A DNA stretch of 5,612 nt, from positions 1-5,612 of the forward strand of contig JAGFXG010000102.1 of assembly GCA_017860985.1 (NCBI GenBank), in the 5' to 3' direction. The position numbers and the translations under genes were made by a program. Origin of the DNA: Deltaproteobacteria bacterium. Its GTDB lineage: Bacteria; Desulfobacterota; Syntrophia; Syntrophales; Smithellaceae. Positions 1 through 4,324 of this stretch are shown here, piece by piece (the first letter of the stretch is position 1; the number at the start of each line of letters is the position of its first letter). The notes under the pieces were generated by a model. It had not been told where the DNA came from, made no database searches, and saw only the letters and a list, made by a program, of their open reading frames with translations.

Positions 1-58
1 TTTTTGTTATTTATAACAGCCCGGTGGAATGGAGTGAGCCGTATTCCCACATATCAAT

Positions 59-86
59 AAAAAAGCCCCCCTGTAAGGGGGGCTTT
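59..86 (-). terminator. Intrinsic terminator of the cold-shock gene
   Basis: A perfect 10-bp inverted repeat (AAAGCCCCCC at 62-71, GGGGGGCTTT at 77-86) encloses a 5-nt loop. Read on the minus strand, the stem is followed by a run of six T (complement of 59-64), the classic Rho-independent layout. It begins about 20 bp after the stop codon of the cold-shock gene. On the plus strand only TTTAA follows the stem, so it works best for the minus strand. Confidence 0.9.
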
Positions 87-107
87 AATCAAAATGAATT
101 TCAGGAA

Positions 108-308
108 TTATAGCTTGCGAACATTCTGAGCAGCGGGACCTTTGGGGCCCGCGACAACATCAAAGCTTACCCTGGCACCCTCGGCCAGGGATTTGAAACC
201 GTCTCCCTGAATCGCGGAATGATGCACAAAAACATCCTTGCCCCCGTCCTGCTCAATGAAGCCAAAACCTTTTGAATCGTTAAACCATTTTACTGTTCCC
301 TCTGGCAT
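108..308 (-). CDS. CspA-family cold-shock protein (single CSD, 66 aa)
   Basis: This is a small single-stranded nucleic-acid-binding protein made of one cold-shock domain (OB-fold beta-barrel). Members act in the cytoplasm as RNA chaperones that melt mRNA secondary structure; some are cold-induced and others constitutive. The sequence shows the family start GTVKWFN at residues 4-10, the RNP1 motif KGFGFIE at 13-19 and the RNP2 motif VFVHH at 26-30, followed by the usual end with GPxAxNV. The 66-residue length is typical. The ATG at 308 is preceded by a strong Shine-Dalgarno six bases away. The gene is monocistronic: a terminator of the preceding unit lies at 396-433 and its own at 59-86. The family assignment is certain. 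Whether this copy responds to cold cannot be read from the sequence, and the paralog letter (A, C, D, E) cannot be assigned. Confidence 0.97.
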   Translation of the reverse strand: MPEGTVKWFNDSKGFGFIEQDGGKDVFVHHSAIQGDGFKSLAEGARVSFDVVAGPKGPAAQNVRKL

Positions 309-314
309 CTTTTA

Positions 315-323
315 CCCCTCCTT
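315..323 (-). promoter_or_regulatory. Shine-Dalgarno of the cold-shock gene
   Basis: Minus-strand AAGGAGGGG lies six bases before the ATG at 308. This is a near-ideal site, consistent with high expression and fixing the start. Confidence 0.85.
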
Positions 324-330
324 TTCATCG

Positions 331-347
331 GGTTCCTTAAAGGAACC
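331..347. promoter_or_regulatory. Perfect palindrome over the cold-shock gene -10 region
   Basis: The 17-bp sequence GGTTCCTTAAAGGAACC has 8-bp arms that match perfectly around one central base. It covers the candidate -10 hexamer and lies eight bases upstream of the Shine-Dalgarno. As DNA it could be an operator for a dimeric repressor. If transcription starts further upstream, it would instead form a leader hairpin next to the ribosome binding site. The symmetry is seen directly; the role is unknown. Confidence 0.45.
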
Positions 348-364
348 ATTTTGTAATTTGCCAA
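336..364 (-). promoter_or_regulatory. Candidate sigma-70 promoter of the cold-shock gene
   Basis: On the minus strand, TTGGCA (359-364, five of six bases of the -35 consensus) is separated by 17 bp from TTTAAG (336-341, four of six of the -10). Transcription would start near 327-330, giving a leader of only about 20 nt that just contains the Shine-Dalgarno. The space between the upstream terminator and the gene is under 90 bp, so a promoter must lie here unless the gene depends on read-through. The hexamers are imperfect and the call is inferred. Confidence 0.4.
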
Positions 365-395
365 CCTCTTCGACCGGCAATCTGTTTGCGTAAAC

Positions 396-433
396 AAAAA
401 AACCGCACTTCCCTTATCTGGCTTGTGCGGTTT
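396..433 (-). terminator. Intrinsic terminator of the ywbE-yaiI unit
   Basis: A perfect 9-bp inverted repeat (AAACCGCAC at 400-408, GTGCGGTTT at 425-433) has a 16-nt loop. On the minus strand it is followed by seven T (complement of 396-402). It lies about 120 bp after the stop of the yaiI-family gene. I found no gene in the 434-550 stretch between them, which is best read as the 3' untranslated region of that unit. Confidence 0.85.
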
Positions 434-550
434 ACTTATTCGTAATTTCTTATCTACAATAATGTACTGCACTTGCTGAAATGAAGCATATTTTATTCTT
501 TCCCGCTCTGCAAGGTTTTTTTGCATGTTGGATCGGAGGGCAGTCAAGCA

Positions 551-1018
551 TCATCTGTTTTCTCTTTGGTTCTTCAACGATCTGACAAGAAAACGGTCCA
601 ACTGATCGGCGAAAGCCTGGCGATCTTTCCGGCCGAAAGGCGGTGGACCACCCGTCATCAGGCCGCCGTCCCGCAGTTCGCTCAGCAGATCACGCATGGC
701 GAGCCGGTCATTGATGTTTTCCTCTGTGTAGAGTTTGCCCCGGGGGCCGAGGGCGGTGGCGCCCTTAGTGACGACTCTAGCCGCCAGGGGAATATCGGCC
801 GTAATCACTAGATCGCCCGGTGCGGTCAGTTCGGCGATGCGGTCATCAGCAATGTCCGGGCCTTCGGGAACGACGAGACTCGAAATCATCTCAAAAGGTT
901 CGTACCGGATCGGCTTATTGGCAACAAAGACCACGGGTACCCTCAGGCGCACGGCCGCCCGAATGATGATGTCCTTTGCCGACTTCGGCAAACCGTCCGC
1001 ATCTACGTAAATCCGCAT
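551..1018 (-). CDS. yaiI: YaiI/YqxD family protein (UPF0178, DUF188)
   Basis: This 155-residue cytoplasmic protein belongs to a widespread but biochemically uncharacterised family; the conserved acidic residues resemble those of PIN-like metal-dependent nucleases, so an RNA-processing role is only a hypothesis. Visible family signatures are IYVDADG at residues 3-9, VANKP at 32-36, GPDIADD at 53-59, PGDLVITADIPLA at 67-79, GPRG at 91-94, NINDRL at 101-106 and a late GGPPPFGRKDR at 123-133. The likely metal-binding acids are D6, D8, D58, D59 and D75, all present. One oddity is DADGLP at 6-11 where many members, such as E. coli YaiI as I recall it, have DADACP, so the Cys is missing. The start at 1018 is supported by the family N-terminus; the upstream GAAAG is only a weak ribosome binding site. 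It follows the ywbE-family gene by 41 bp on the same strand and probably shares its transcript. Confidence 0.93.
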   Translation of the reverse strand: MRIYVDADGLPKSAKDIIIRAAVRLRVPVVFVANKPIRYEPFEMISSLVVPEGPDIADDRIAELTAPGDLVITADIPLAARVVTKGATALGPRGKLYTEENINDRLAMRDLLSELRDGGLMTGGPPPFGRKDRQAFADQLDRFLVRSLKNQRENR

Positions 1019-1059
1019 GTGTCTTTCAATTTTCGGGGGGTCCTATACTCGGGGCTCCT

Positions 1060-1257
1060 TCAGGACCGCAGGATCTCCTTCACCCGGCCAACGATGCCAC
1101 TTTCCAAACGCACCTTAATGCCATGGGGGTGGTGAGGAGATTTAGTGAGAATATCCCGGACGACGCCTTCTGTAAGTGCACCCTTTCGCTGATCCTGCTT
1201 CTGTACTACCTTCACCCGCAAACCTGGTGATATTTCAGATCGGTTTCGTATATTCAT
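1060..1257 (-). CDS. ywbE: YwbE family protein (DUF2196, 65 aa)
   Basis: This small basic protein of unknown function is named after Bacillus subtilis YwbE. The match rests on the conserved core: SPGLRVKVVQKQDQR at residues 10-24, then LTEGVVRDILTKSP at 28-41, HPHGIKVRLESG at 43-54 and VGRVKEI at 56-62. The Gly/Val-rich beta pattern suggests a compact KOW/SH3-like barrel that may bind nucleic acid, but this is inference. The reading frame stays open further upstream to an ATG at 1290. The ATG at 1257 is preferred because AGGAT sits six bases before it and because 65 residues fits the family length. It is the first gene of a probable two-gene unit with the yaiI-family gene; a promoter candidate lies at 1306-1335. 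Nothing suggests truncation. Confidence 0.92.
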   Translation of the reverse strand: MNIRNRSEISPGLRVKVVQKQDQRKGALTEGVVRDILTKSPHHPHGIKVRLESGIVGRVKEILRS

Positions 1258-1263
1258 GGATAT

Positions 1264-1268
1264 ATCCT
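1264..1268 (-). promoter_or_regulatory. Ribosome binding site that decides the ywbE start
   Basis: Minus-strand AGGAT lies six bases before the ATG at 1257. The alternative upstream ATG at 1290 has no comparable site, so the shorter 65-residue product is chosen. Confidence 0.6.
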
Positions 1269-1305
1269 GTGTTGCAGCACCCCTTCTCATTAGCTAAGGT
1301 GCCAC

Positions 1306-1335
1306 AATATATTAACAACCTTGCGAATGTGTTAA
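1306..1335 (-). promoter_or_regulatory. Candidate sigma-70 promoter of the ywbE-yaiI unit
   Basis: On the minus strand, TTAACA (1330-1335, five of six -35 bases) and TATATT (1306-1311, five of six -10 bases) are 18 bp apart. Transcription would start near 1299, giving a leader of about 42 nt. A second, overlapping possibility just upstream is TTGTTT (1360-1365) with TATACT (1336-1341), also 18 bp apart. Both are predictions from consensus matching in an AT-rich stretch. Confidence 0.5.
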
Positions 1336-1391
1336 AGTATATCATTGAAGATTTCAGAAAAACAACCGTATACAGTGAGAGCGTGGAAACG

Positions 1392-1436
1392 GTGATTACA
1401 CCCGGCAGGATAAAGTACAGCCTTGCAGGTGTAACC
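1392..1436. repeat. Imperfect inverted repeat (hairpin) in the intergenic region
   Basis: TTACACC at 1396-1402 pairs perfectly with GGTGTAA at 1428-1434. An inner helix (GCAGG at 1405-1409 with CCTTGC at 1421-1426, one bulge) continues after a small internal loop, closing an 11-nt loop at 1410-1420. The outer bases GG (1391-1392) and CC (1435-1436) may extend it. No T-run follows on either strand, so it is not a standard terminator. It could belong to a leader RNA or small RNA, or be a binding site. Confidence 0.35.
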
Positions 1437-1534
1437 GCTATTTCTTCCTTCCCGAAAGAAAAAATGAGGATCAGAGTAATACTAATCAAGATTTCATTCG
1501 GCAATTACGAGTTTTTCGAAAAGTGTTTTTGTGC

Positions 1535-1550
1535 TGTGATTTAAACCACA
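1535..1550. promoter_or_regulatory. CRP/FNR-family-like operator
   Basis: TGTGATTTAAACCACA has the form TGTGA-N6-CCACA. It differs from the CRP consensus TGTGA-N6-TCACA by one base. It lies 92 bp upstream of the LOG-family start codon and in a non-coding region, a reasonable place for an activator site. The match is seen directly. That a CRP/FNR-family regulator binds here is inferred, and related regulators with other half-site preferences are possible. Confidence 0.4.
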
Positions 1551-1628
1551 TACGAGGTAATAATTACAACAGCCATGCGATCATGAAAAGGATTTGCGCG
1601 GATAAAAAAATCTGCATGATGAACTGAC

Positions 1629-1634
1629 AGGGGG
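1629..1634 (+). promoter_or_regulatory. Ribosome binding site of the LOG-family gene
   Basis: AGGGGG ends eight bases before the ATG at 1643 and supports that start. Confidence 0.65.
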
Positions 1635-1642
1635 CAGAAACT

Positions 1643-2674
1643 ATGAAACTATATTTCAACAGAGATAATGGTGCTGTCGACAGGATAATCGAGCAATTGA
1701 TCGAGGCCACCGAGGGCGTTCGCAGTCCGGAATACGTTCGAGAAATGATCATCACCTCACTCAAGGCCGGGCAGGAAGCTGATGAAAGTGCGGATCTCAA
1801 ACTCATGAACACAACGCTTAAAGAGATGCGATTCACTTCAAAAATCTTCGGCCTTTACCGAAACATACGCAAAGTTACGGTTTTCGGCTCAGCGCGCACC
1901 CGCCCAGAAGATCCAATATATCAGATGGCGAAGCTCTTCGGGAAAAAGCTGGCTGAAGCGGGATATATGGTCATCACCGGCGGTGGCACAGGAATTATGC
2001 AGGCCGCCCACGAGGGGGCTGGCTCCAGACATTCCTTCGGAGTTCACATACGCTTGCCTTTTGAAGAGAAGCCGAATCCCGTGGTGAAGGGGAATCCGCG
2101 GTCAATTACGTACAAATATTTTTTTAATCGCAAAGTCGCCTTTCTTAAAGAAGCCGATGCAGTGGCTCTCTTTCCGGGCGGTTTCGGCACGCTCGATGAG
2201 GCAATGGAAACTCTTACCCTCATGCAAACCGGGAAACGCAATCCCATGCCCCTGGTACTGGTGGATGATCCTGAATGTTCATACTGGTCCAGCGTGAATA
2301 AGCTCTTTGTGGAAGAACTTCTGGCCCGTAATTATATCTACCCTTCGGACTTTTCTATTTTTGAAAAAGTGTGTTCCGTGGACGATGCGGTGGAGCGGAT
2401 TCGGCACTTTTATTACCGTTATCACAGTATACGGTATGTACATGGCCGGCTGGTGATGAGGCTTACGTCACAACTTAGCCCCAATGACATAGACACTCTC
2501 AAAGACCAGTTTGAGGACATCCTTTTGCCTGGGGGGACTATAGCGGCGTCCGGAGCGTTGGCGGTGGAAGAGGCGGATGACGATGTTGTCTCTCTCCCTC
2601 GACTTTTAATAGACTTTAACCGGAGGAGTTTCGGCAGGCTCAGGAATCTTATTGACGCAGTTAATAATTTTTAA
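1643..2674 (+). CDS. LOG-family Rossmann-fold protein (TIGR00730-like), long form
   Basis: The 343-residue cytoplasmic protein carries the LOG/'lysine decarboxylase-like' fold. Characterised members hydrolyse nucleoside 5'-monophosphates at the N-glycosidic bond (cytokinin-riboside phosphoribohydrolase or nucleotide nucleosidase); the old lysine-decarboxylase name is misleading. Residues about 75-255 form the core: VTVFGSAR at 78-85, GGGTGIMQAAHEGA at 113-126, and the signature PGGFGTLDE at 178-186, with E186 and the upstream Arg R163 (in FFNRK) as expected active-site residues. Typical LOG proteins are about 190 residues. This one has an N-terminal helical part of about 75 residues and a C-terminal extension of about 85 residues with an acidic VEEADDD patch at 308-314, a layout I associate with deltaproteobacterial homologs. 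The substrate cannot be deduced. The gene lies 25 bp upstream of a secreted L,D-transpeptidase gene and is probably cotranscribed with it, although a functional link is not obvious. Confidence 0.9.
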   Translation: MKLYFNRDNGAVDRIIEQLIEATEGVRSPEYVREMIITSLKAGQEADESADLKLMNTTLKEMRFTSKIFGLYRNIRKVTVFGSARTRPEDPIYQMAKLFGKKLAEAGYMVITGGGTGIMQAAHEGAGSRHSFGVHIRLPFEEKPNPVVKGNPRSITYKYFFNRKVAFLKEADAVALFPGGFGTLDEAMETLTLMQTGKRNPMPLVLVDDPECSYWSSVNKLFVEELLARNYIYPSDFSIFEKVCSVDDAVERIRHFYYRYHSIRYVHGRLVMRLTSQLSPNDIDTLKDQFEDILLPGGTIAASGALAVEEADDDVVSLPRLLIDFNRRSFGRLRNLIDAVNNF

Positions 2675-2699
2675 TCTGAAAGCGGGGAGCGGGAACGAC

Positions 2700-3644
2700 A
2701 TGATAGGAAGTAAAATGACAAAAAAGTTAATCCGACGTCGGGATGAACTGATGCAGATACTCGTTATGATGTTTGTGCTCCTGCCATTTGCCCAAGACGT
2801 CGCTGCCGCTCAGCCGCCAGAACGCCTCAATGTACTCCAGATGCAGGTCATGCTCGATCGAGCAGGTTTTTCTCCCGGGGAGATAGACGGTCGCATAGGC
2901 GTCAACACGAAAAAGGCGCTTGACATGTTTAAGAAGCACGGCACGCAGGAAGTGGCGGTAGAACCAGTCACTCACTACCGCATTACACCCGAGTACGCTG
3001 CAGGTCCCTTCGTAACGATACCCGCCGACATGATGCAGAAGGCGTCGCTTTCCGCACTCGGGTACACGTCGCTGCTCGAAGCAATTGCTGAACGATTTCA
3101 TAGCTCGCCGAAGTTACTGCGGCAACTGAACCCAGATGCCCGCTTCATTGAAGGTGAGGAGATCAAGGTTCCGAACGTGGAAGCGATGGTGATGCCGATG
3201 GTGCCATCTAAGACTCCTGTGAAGAAGCCGTCGGATGTCATCGTTACCGTCACAAAGGGTATGTCCGCGCTTACCGTCACCGACGCGAGTGGCCACGTTT
3301 TGTTCTTCGCGCCTGTCACCACTGGCAGCAAGCATGACCCGCTCCCGATCGGCAAGTGGAAGGTCAACGGCGTGAAGTTCAACCCGATCTTCTATTACAA
3401 CCCACAGCTGTTCTGGGATGCCGACCCGAGGCACGCGAAAGCCACGATCCCCGCCGGTCCCAACAATCCCGTCGGACTTGTGTGGATCGACATTTCCAAG
3501 GAGCATTACGGTCTGCATGGCACCCCGGAACCGTCAACGATCGGCCGTACACAGTCGCATGGCTGCGTGCGGCTCACCAACTGGGATGCGCTGAGACTTG
3601 CCGGTATGGTGAAGCCCGGCACAAGGGTGATTTTTAAGAGGTAG
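2700..3644 (+). CDS. Secreted L,D-transpeptidase (YkuD) with peptidoglycan-binding domain
   Basis: YkuD enzymes use a catalytic Cys to make 3-3 cross-links in peptidoglycan or to attach proteins to meso-DAP, and work in the periplasm. Using the ATG at 2700 (314 aa), residues 6-37 form a signal peptide: KK and RRR, then a hydrophobic stretch (QILVMMFVLLPFA, 19-31) and a VAAA/Q cleavage site. PG_binding_1 follows at about 43-80 (GEIDGRIGVNTKKAL at 60-74), a LysM-like segment at about 117-158, and the YkuD domain at 181-313. The active site is canonical: H273 in LHGT, then SHGCVRLTN at 286-294 with C289. No lipobox is present, so the protein should be soluble or wall-bound. The start is uncertain: ATG 2715, with AGGAAG four bases upstream, is equally good. 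The catalytic half is visibly more GC-rich than the preceding LOG gene. It lies 25 bp after that gene and converges on a Lpp-like gene. Confidence 0.93.
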   Translation: MIGSKMTKKLIRRRDELMQILVMMFVLLPFAQDVAAAQPPERLNVLQMQVMLDRAGFSPGEIDGRIGVNTKKALDMFKKHGTQEVAVEPVTHYRITPEYAAGPFVTIPADMMQKASLSALGYTSLLEAIAERFHSSPKLLRQLNPDARFIEGEEIKVPNVEAMVMPMVPSKTPVKKPSDVIVTVTKGMSALTVTDASGHVLFFAPVTTGSKHDPLPIGKWKVNGVKFNPIFYYNPQLFWDADPRHAKATIPAGPNNPVGLVWIDISKEHYGLHGTPEPSTIGRTQSHGCVRLTNWDALRLAGMVKPGTRVIFKR

Positions 3645-3803
3645 CATTCATGTGATGTACCCCGAGCTGAACAGAGGGACCGCATCGCCGTATTCTCTCT
3701 TTCAATAAATAGCAAATACAAATGGTCATAGGTGATTCCGAGTCGTGACTTTCATATTTGACGCGGCCGTAACGTCGTGTCTCGTCCAGGACAGCTGACG
3801 CGC
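3645..3803. other. 3' untranslated stretch before the bidirectional terminator
   Basis: About 160 bp follow the L,D-transpeptidase stop before the terminator. I see no open frame with a ribosome binding site, no strong repeat and no recognisable RNA. It is probably 3' untranslated sequence of the plus-strand unit. Confidence 0.5.
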
Positions 3804-3846
3804 AAAAAAAGACGGCAGGGCACTAGTCCCTGCCGTTTCTTTTTTT
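3804..3846. terminator. Bidirectional intrinsic terminator
   Basis: A perfect 9-bp GC-rich stem (ACGGCAGGG at 3812-3820, CCCTGCCGT at 3828-3836) with a 7-nt loop is flanked by seven A on the left (3804-3810) and by TTTCTTTTTTT on the right (to 3846). It therefore gives a T-tract in both directions. It ends the plus-strand LOG/L,D-transpeptidase unit and the convergent minus-strand lipoprotein unit, whose stop codon is at 3873-3875. Confidence 0.92.
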
Positions 3847-3872
3847 AATCCGTGACGCCTCTCGCGAACAGT

Positions 3873-4223
3873 TTACTTCCTCATCGATTTCTCGAAGGCG
3901 GCCTTGGACTCTGATTTTTCCTCCGCAACGGCTGCCCTTTGCTCCGCGGCGGCGGCCTTTTCCTCTGCCGCTTTCAGGGCTGCTTCAGCGCGGGCAGCGG
4001 CGTCGGCTGCGTTCTTGGCGGACGCATTGGCCTTCTCCAATTCAGCCTTCGATTGAGCGGCTGAAGCCTTGGCTTCCTGTGCTTCCTGCAGTGCCTGGTC
4101 GGCTTTCTGATTGATCACCTTGTCCTGGGCCTGCATTTTCTCAAGGTCACCGGTAGTTGCACATCCCGCCACTGAAACTGCGAAACACACCATAATCGAA
4201 ATCACCCAAAAACTCTTCTTCAT
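3873..4223 (-). CDS. Lpp/OprI-like alanine-rich coiled-coil lipoprotein ending in Arg-Lys
   Basis: The 116-residue precursor resembles Braun's lipoprotein. Residues 1-20 are a signal peptide (MKK, then a hydrophobic stretch) ending in the lipobox VAGC, so C21 would be the lipidated N-terminus. The remaining 75 or so residues are almost pure Ala/Glu/Lys/Gln, with no proline and no glycine after the CATTG start, a strong coiled-coil or alanine-zipper pattern. The protein ends KSMRK, matching the Arg-Lys end of E. coli Lpp, whose C-terminal Lys is joined to meso-DAP by L,D-transpeptidases. The mature chain of 96 residues is well above the 58 of E. coli Lpp. The start is ATG 4223; an in-frame GTG at 4235 overlaps the AGGAGG Shine-Dalgarno and is rejected. 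L,D-transpeptidase genes lie on both sides. Proposed role: an outer-membrane tether to the wall. Covalent attachment is inferred, not seen. Confidence 0.9.
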   Translation of the reverse strand: MKKSFWVISIMVCFAVSVAGCATTGDLEKMQAQDKVINQKADQALQEAQEAKASAAQSKAELEKANASAKNAADAAARAEAALKAAEEKAAAAEQRAAVAEEKSESKAAFEKSMRK

Positions 4224-4234
4224 ACCTCTATTCA

Positions 4235-4240
4235 CCTCCT
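4235..4240 (-). promoter_or_regulatory. Ribosome binding site of the Lpp-like gene
   Basis: Minus-strand AGGAGG lies 11 bases before the ATG at 4223. The spacing is slightly long, but the match is perfect, and an in-frame GTG overlapping it cannot be the start. Confidence 0.75.
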
Positions 4241-4252
4241 CTTTGGATTTTC

Positions 4253-4281
4253 AGTCTGCCTCGTCAACACCATAGAGTCAA
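4253..4281 (-). promoter_or_regulatory. Weak candidate promoter of the Lpp-like gene
   Basis: On the minus strand TTGACT (4276-4281, five of six -35 bases) is followed after 17 bp by CAGACT (4253-4258, three of six -10 bases). Transcription would start near 4246, a leader of about 22 nt. The -10 is poor, so the gene may instead be transcribed from the upstream L,D-transpeptidase gene, whose stop is 101 bp away. Confidence 0.3.
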
Positions 4282-4302
4282 CCATGGCTCGCCTGATTAA
4301 AA

Positions 4303-4316
4303 AGTTTTATAAAACT
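4303..4316. repeat. AT-rich palindrome between the lipoprotein genes
   Basis: AGTTTTATAAAACT is a perfect 14-bp palindrome eight bases after the stop of the upstream gene. On the minus strand it is followed by TTTTAA. The stem is too AT-rich to be a strong terminator; it could attenuate read-through or be an operator. Confidence 0.35.
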
Positions 4317-4324
4317 CCGGAACT

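Larger units (their letters stand above)
1291..1642. other. Divergent non-coding intergenic region
   Basis: These 352 bp separate the minus-strand ywbE unit from the plus-strand LOG-family gene. Open frames cross the region on both strands (for example to a possible start at 1504 on the minus strand and to a stop at 1544 on the plus strand). They show no family motif, no good ribosome binding site, and overlap the start of ywbE, so I treat them as chance. What can be supported is the ywbE promoter near 1306-1335, an imperfect hairpin at 1392-1436, and a CRP/FNR-like palindrome at 1535-1550. I could not find a convincing -35/-10 pair for the plus-strand gene. Confidence 0.6.

Noticed and set aside
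24..50. Small bulged hairpin (GTGG-AAT with ATT-C-CCAC) left of the csp terminator
   Set aside because: It is short, bulged and has no T-run directly after it; this level of pairing is expected by chance at the window edge.
551..1257. Possible toxin-antitoxin pair (PIN-like protein plus a small basic protein)
   Set aside because: Both match conserved housekeeping-type families (DUF188 and YwbE); order, spacing and lengths do not resemble VapBC or other known pairs.
1235..1504. Minus-strand open frame of 89 codons across the intergenic region, with hydrophobic stretches
   Set aside because: It overlaps the ywbE start and promoter, has no clear ribosome binding site or family motif, and its hydrophobic look follows from AT-rich DNA.
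1510..1525. TTTTCGAAAA palindrome in the intergenic region
   Set aside because: Short low-complexity AT-rich symmetry with no T-run or promoter relation; not distinguishable from chance.
1176..1544. Plus-strand open frame of 122 codons over ywbE and the intergenic region
   Set aside because: Its first third is antisense to the conserved ywbE gene and the rest has no recognisable motif; it is best explained as chance.
2652..2699. TTG start giving a 16-residue longer L,D-transpeptidase overlapping the LOG gene
   Set aside because: It would put non-signal residues before a good signal peptide and has no ribosome binding site; ATG 2700 or 2715 is better supported.
3098..3518. Long antisense open frames opposite the plus-strand L,D-transpeptidase
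   Set aside because: The sense frame encodes a complete YkuD domain with an intact active site; the antisense frames reflect GC-rich codon structure.
4224..4235. GTG start for the Lpp-like gene four codons upstream
   Set aside because: The GTG is part of the AGGAGGTG Shine-Dalgarno itself, and ATG 4223 gives a standard MKK lipoprotein signal peptide.
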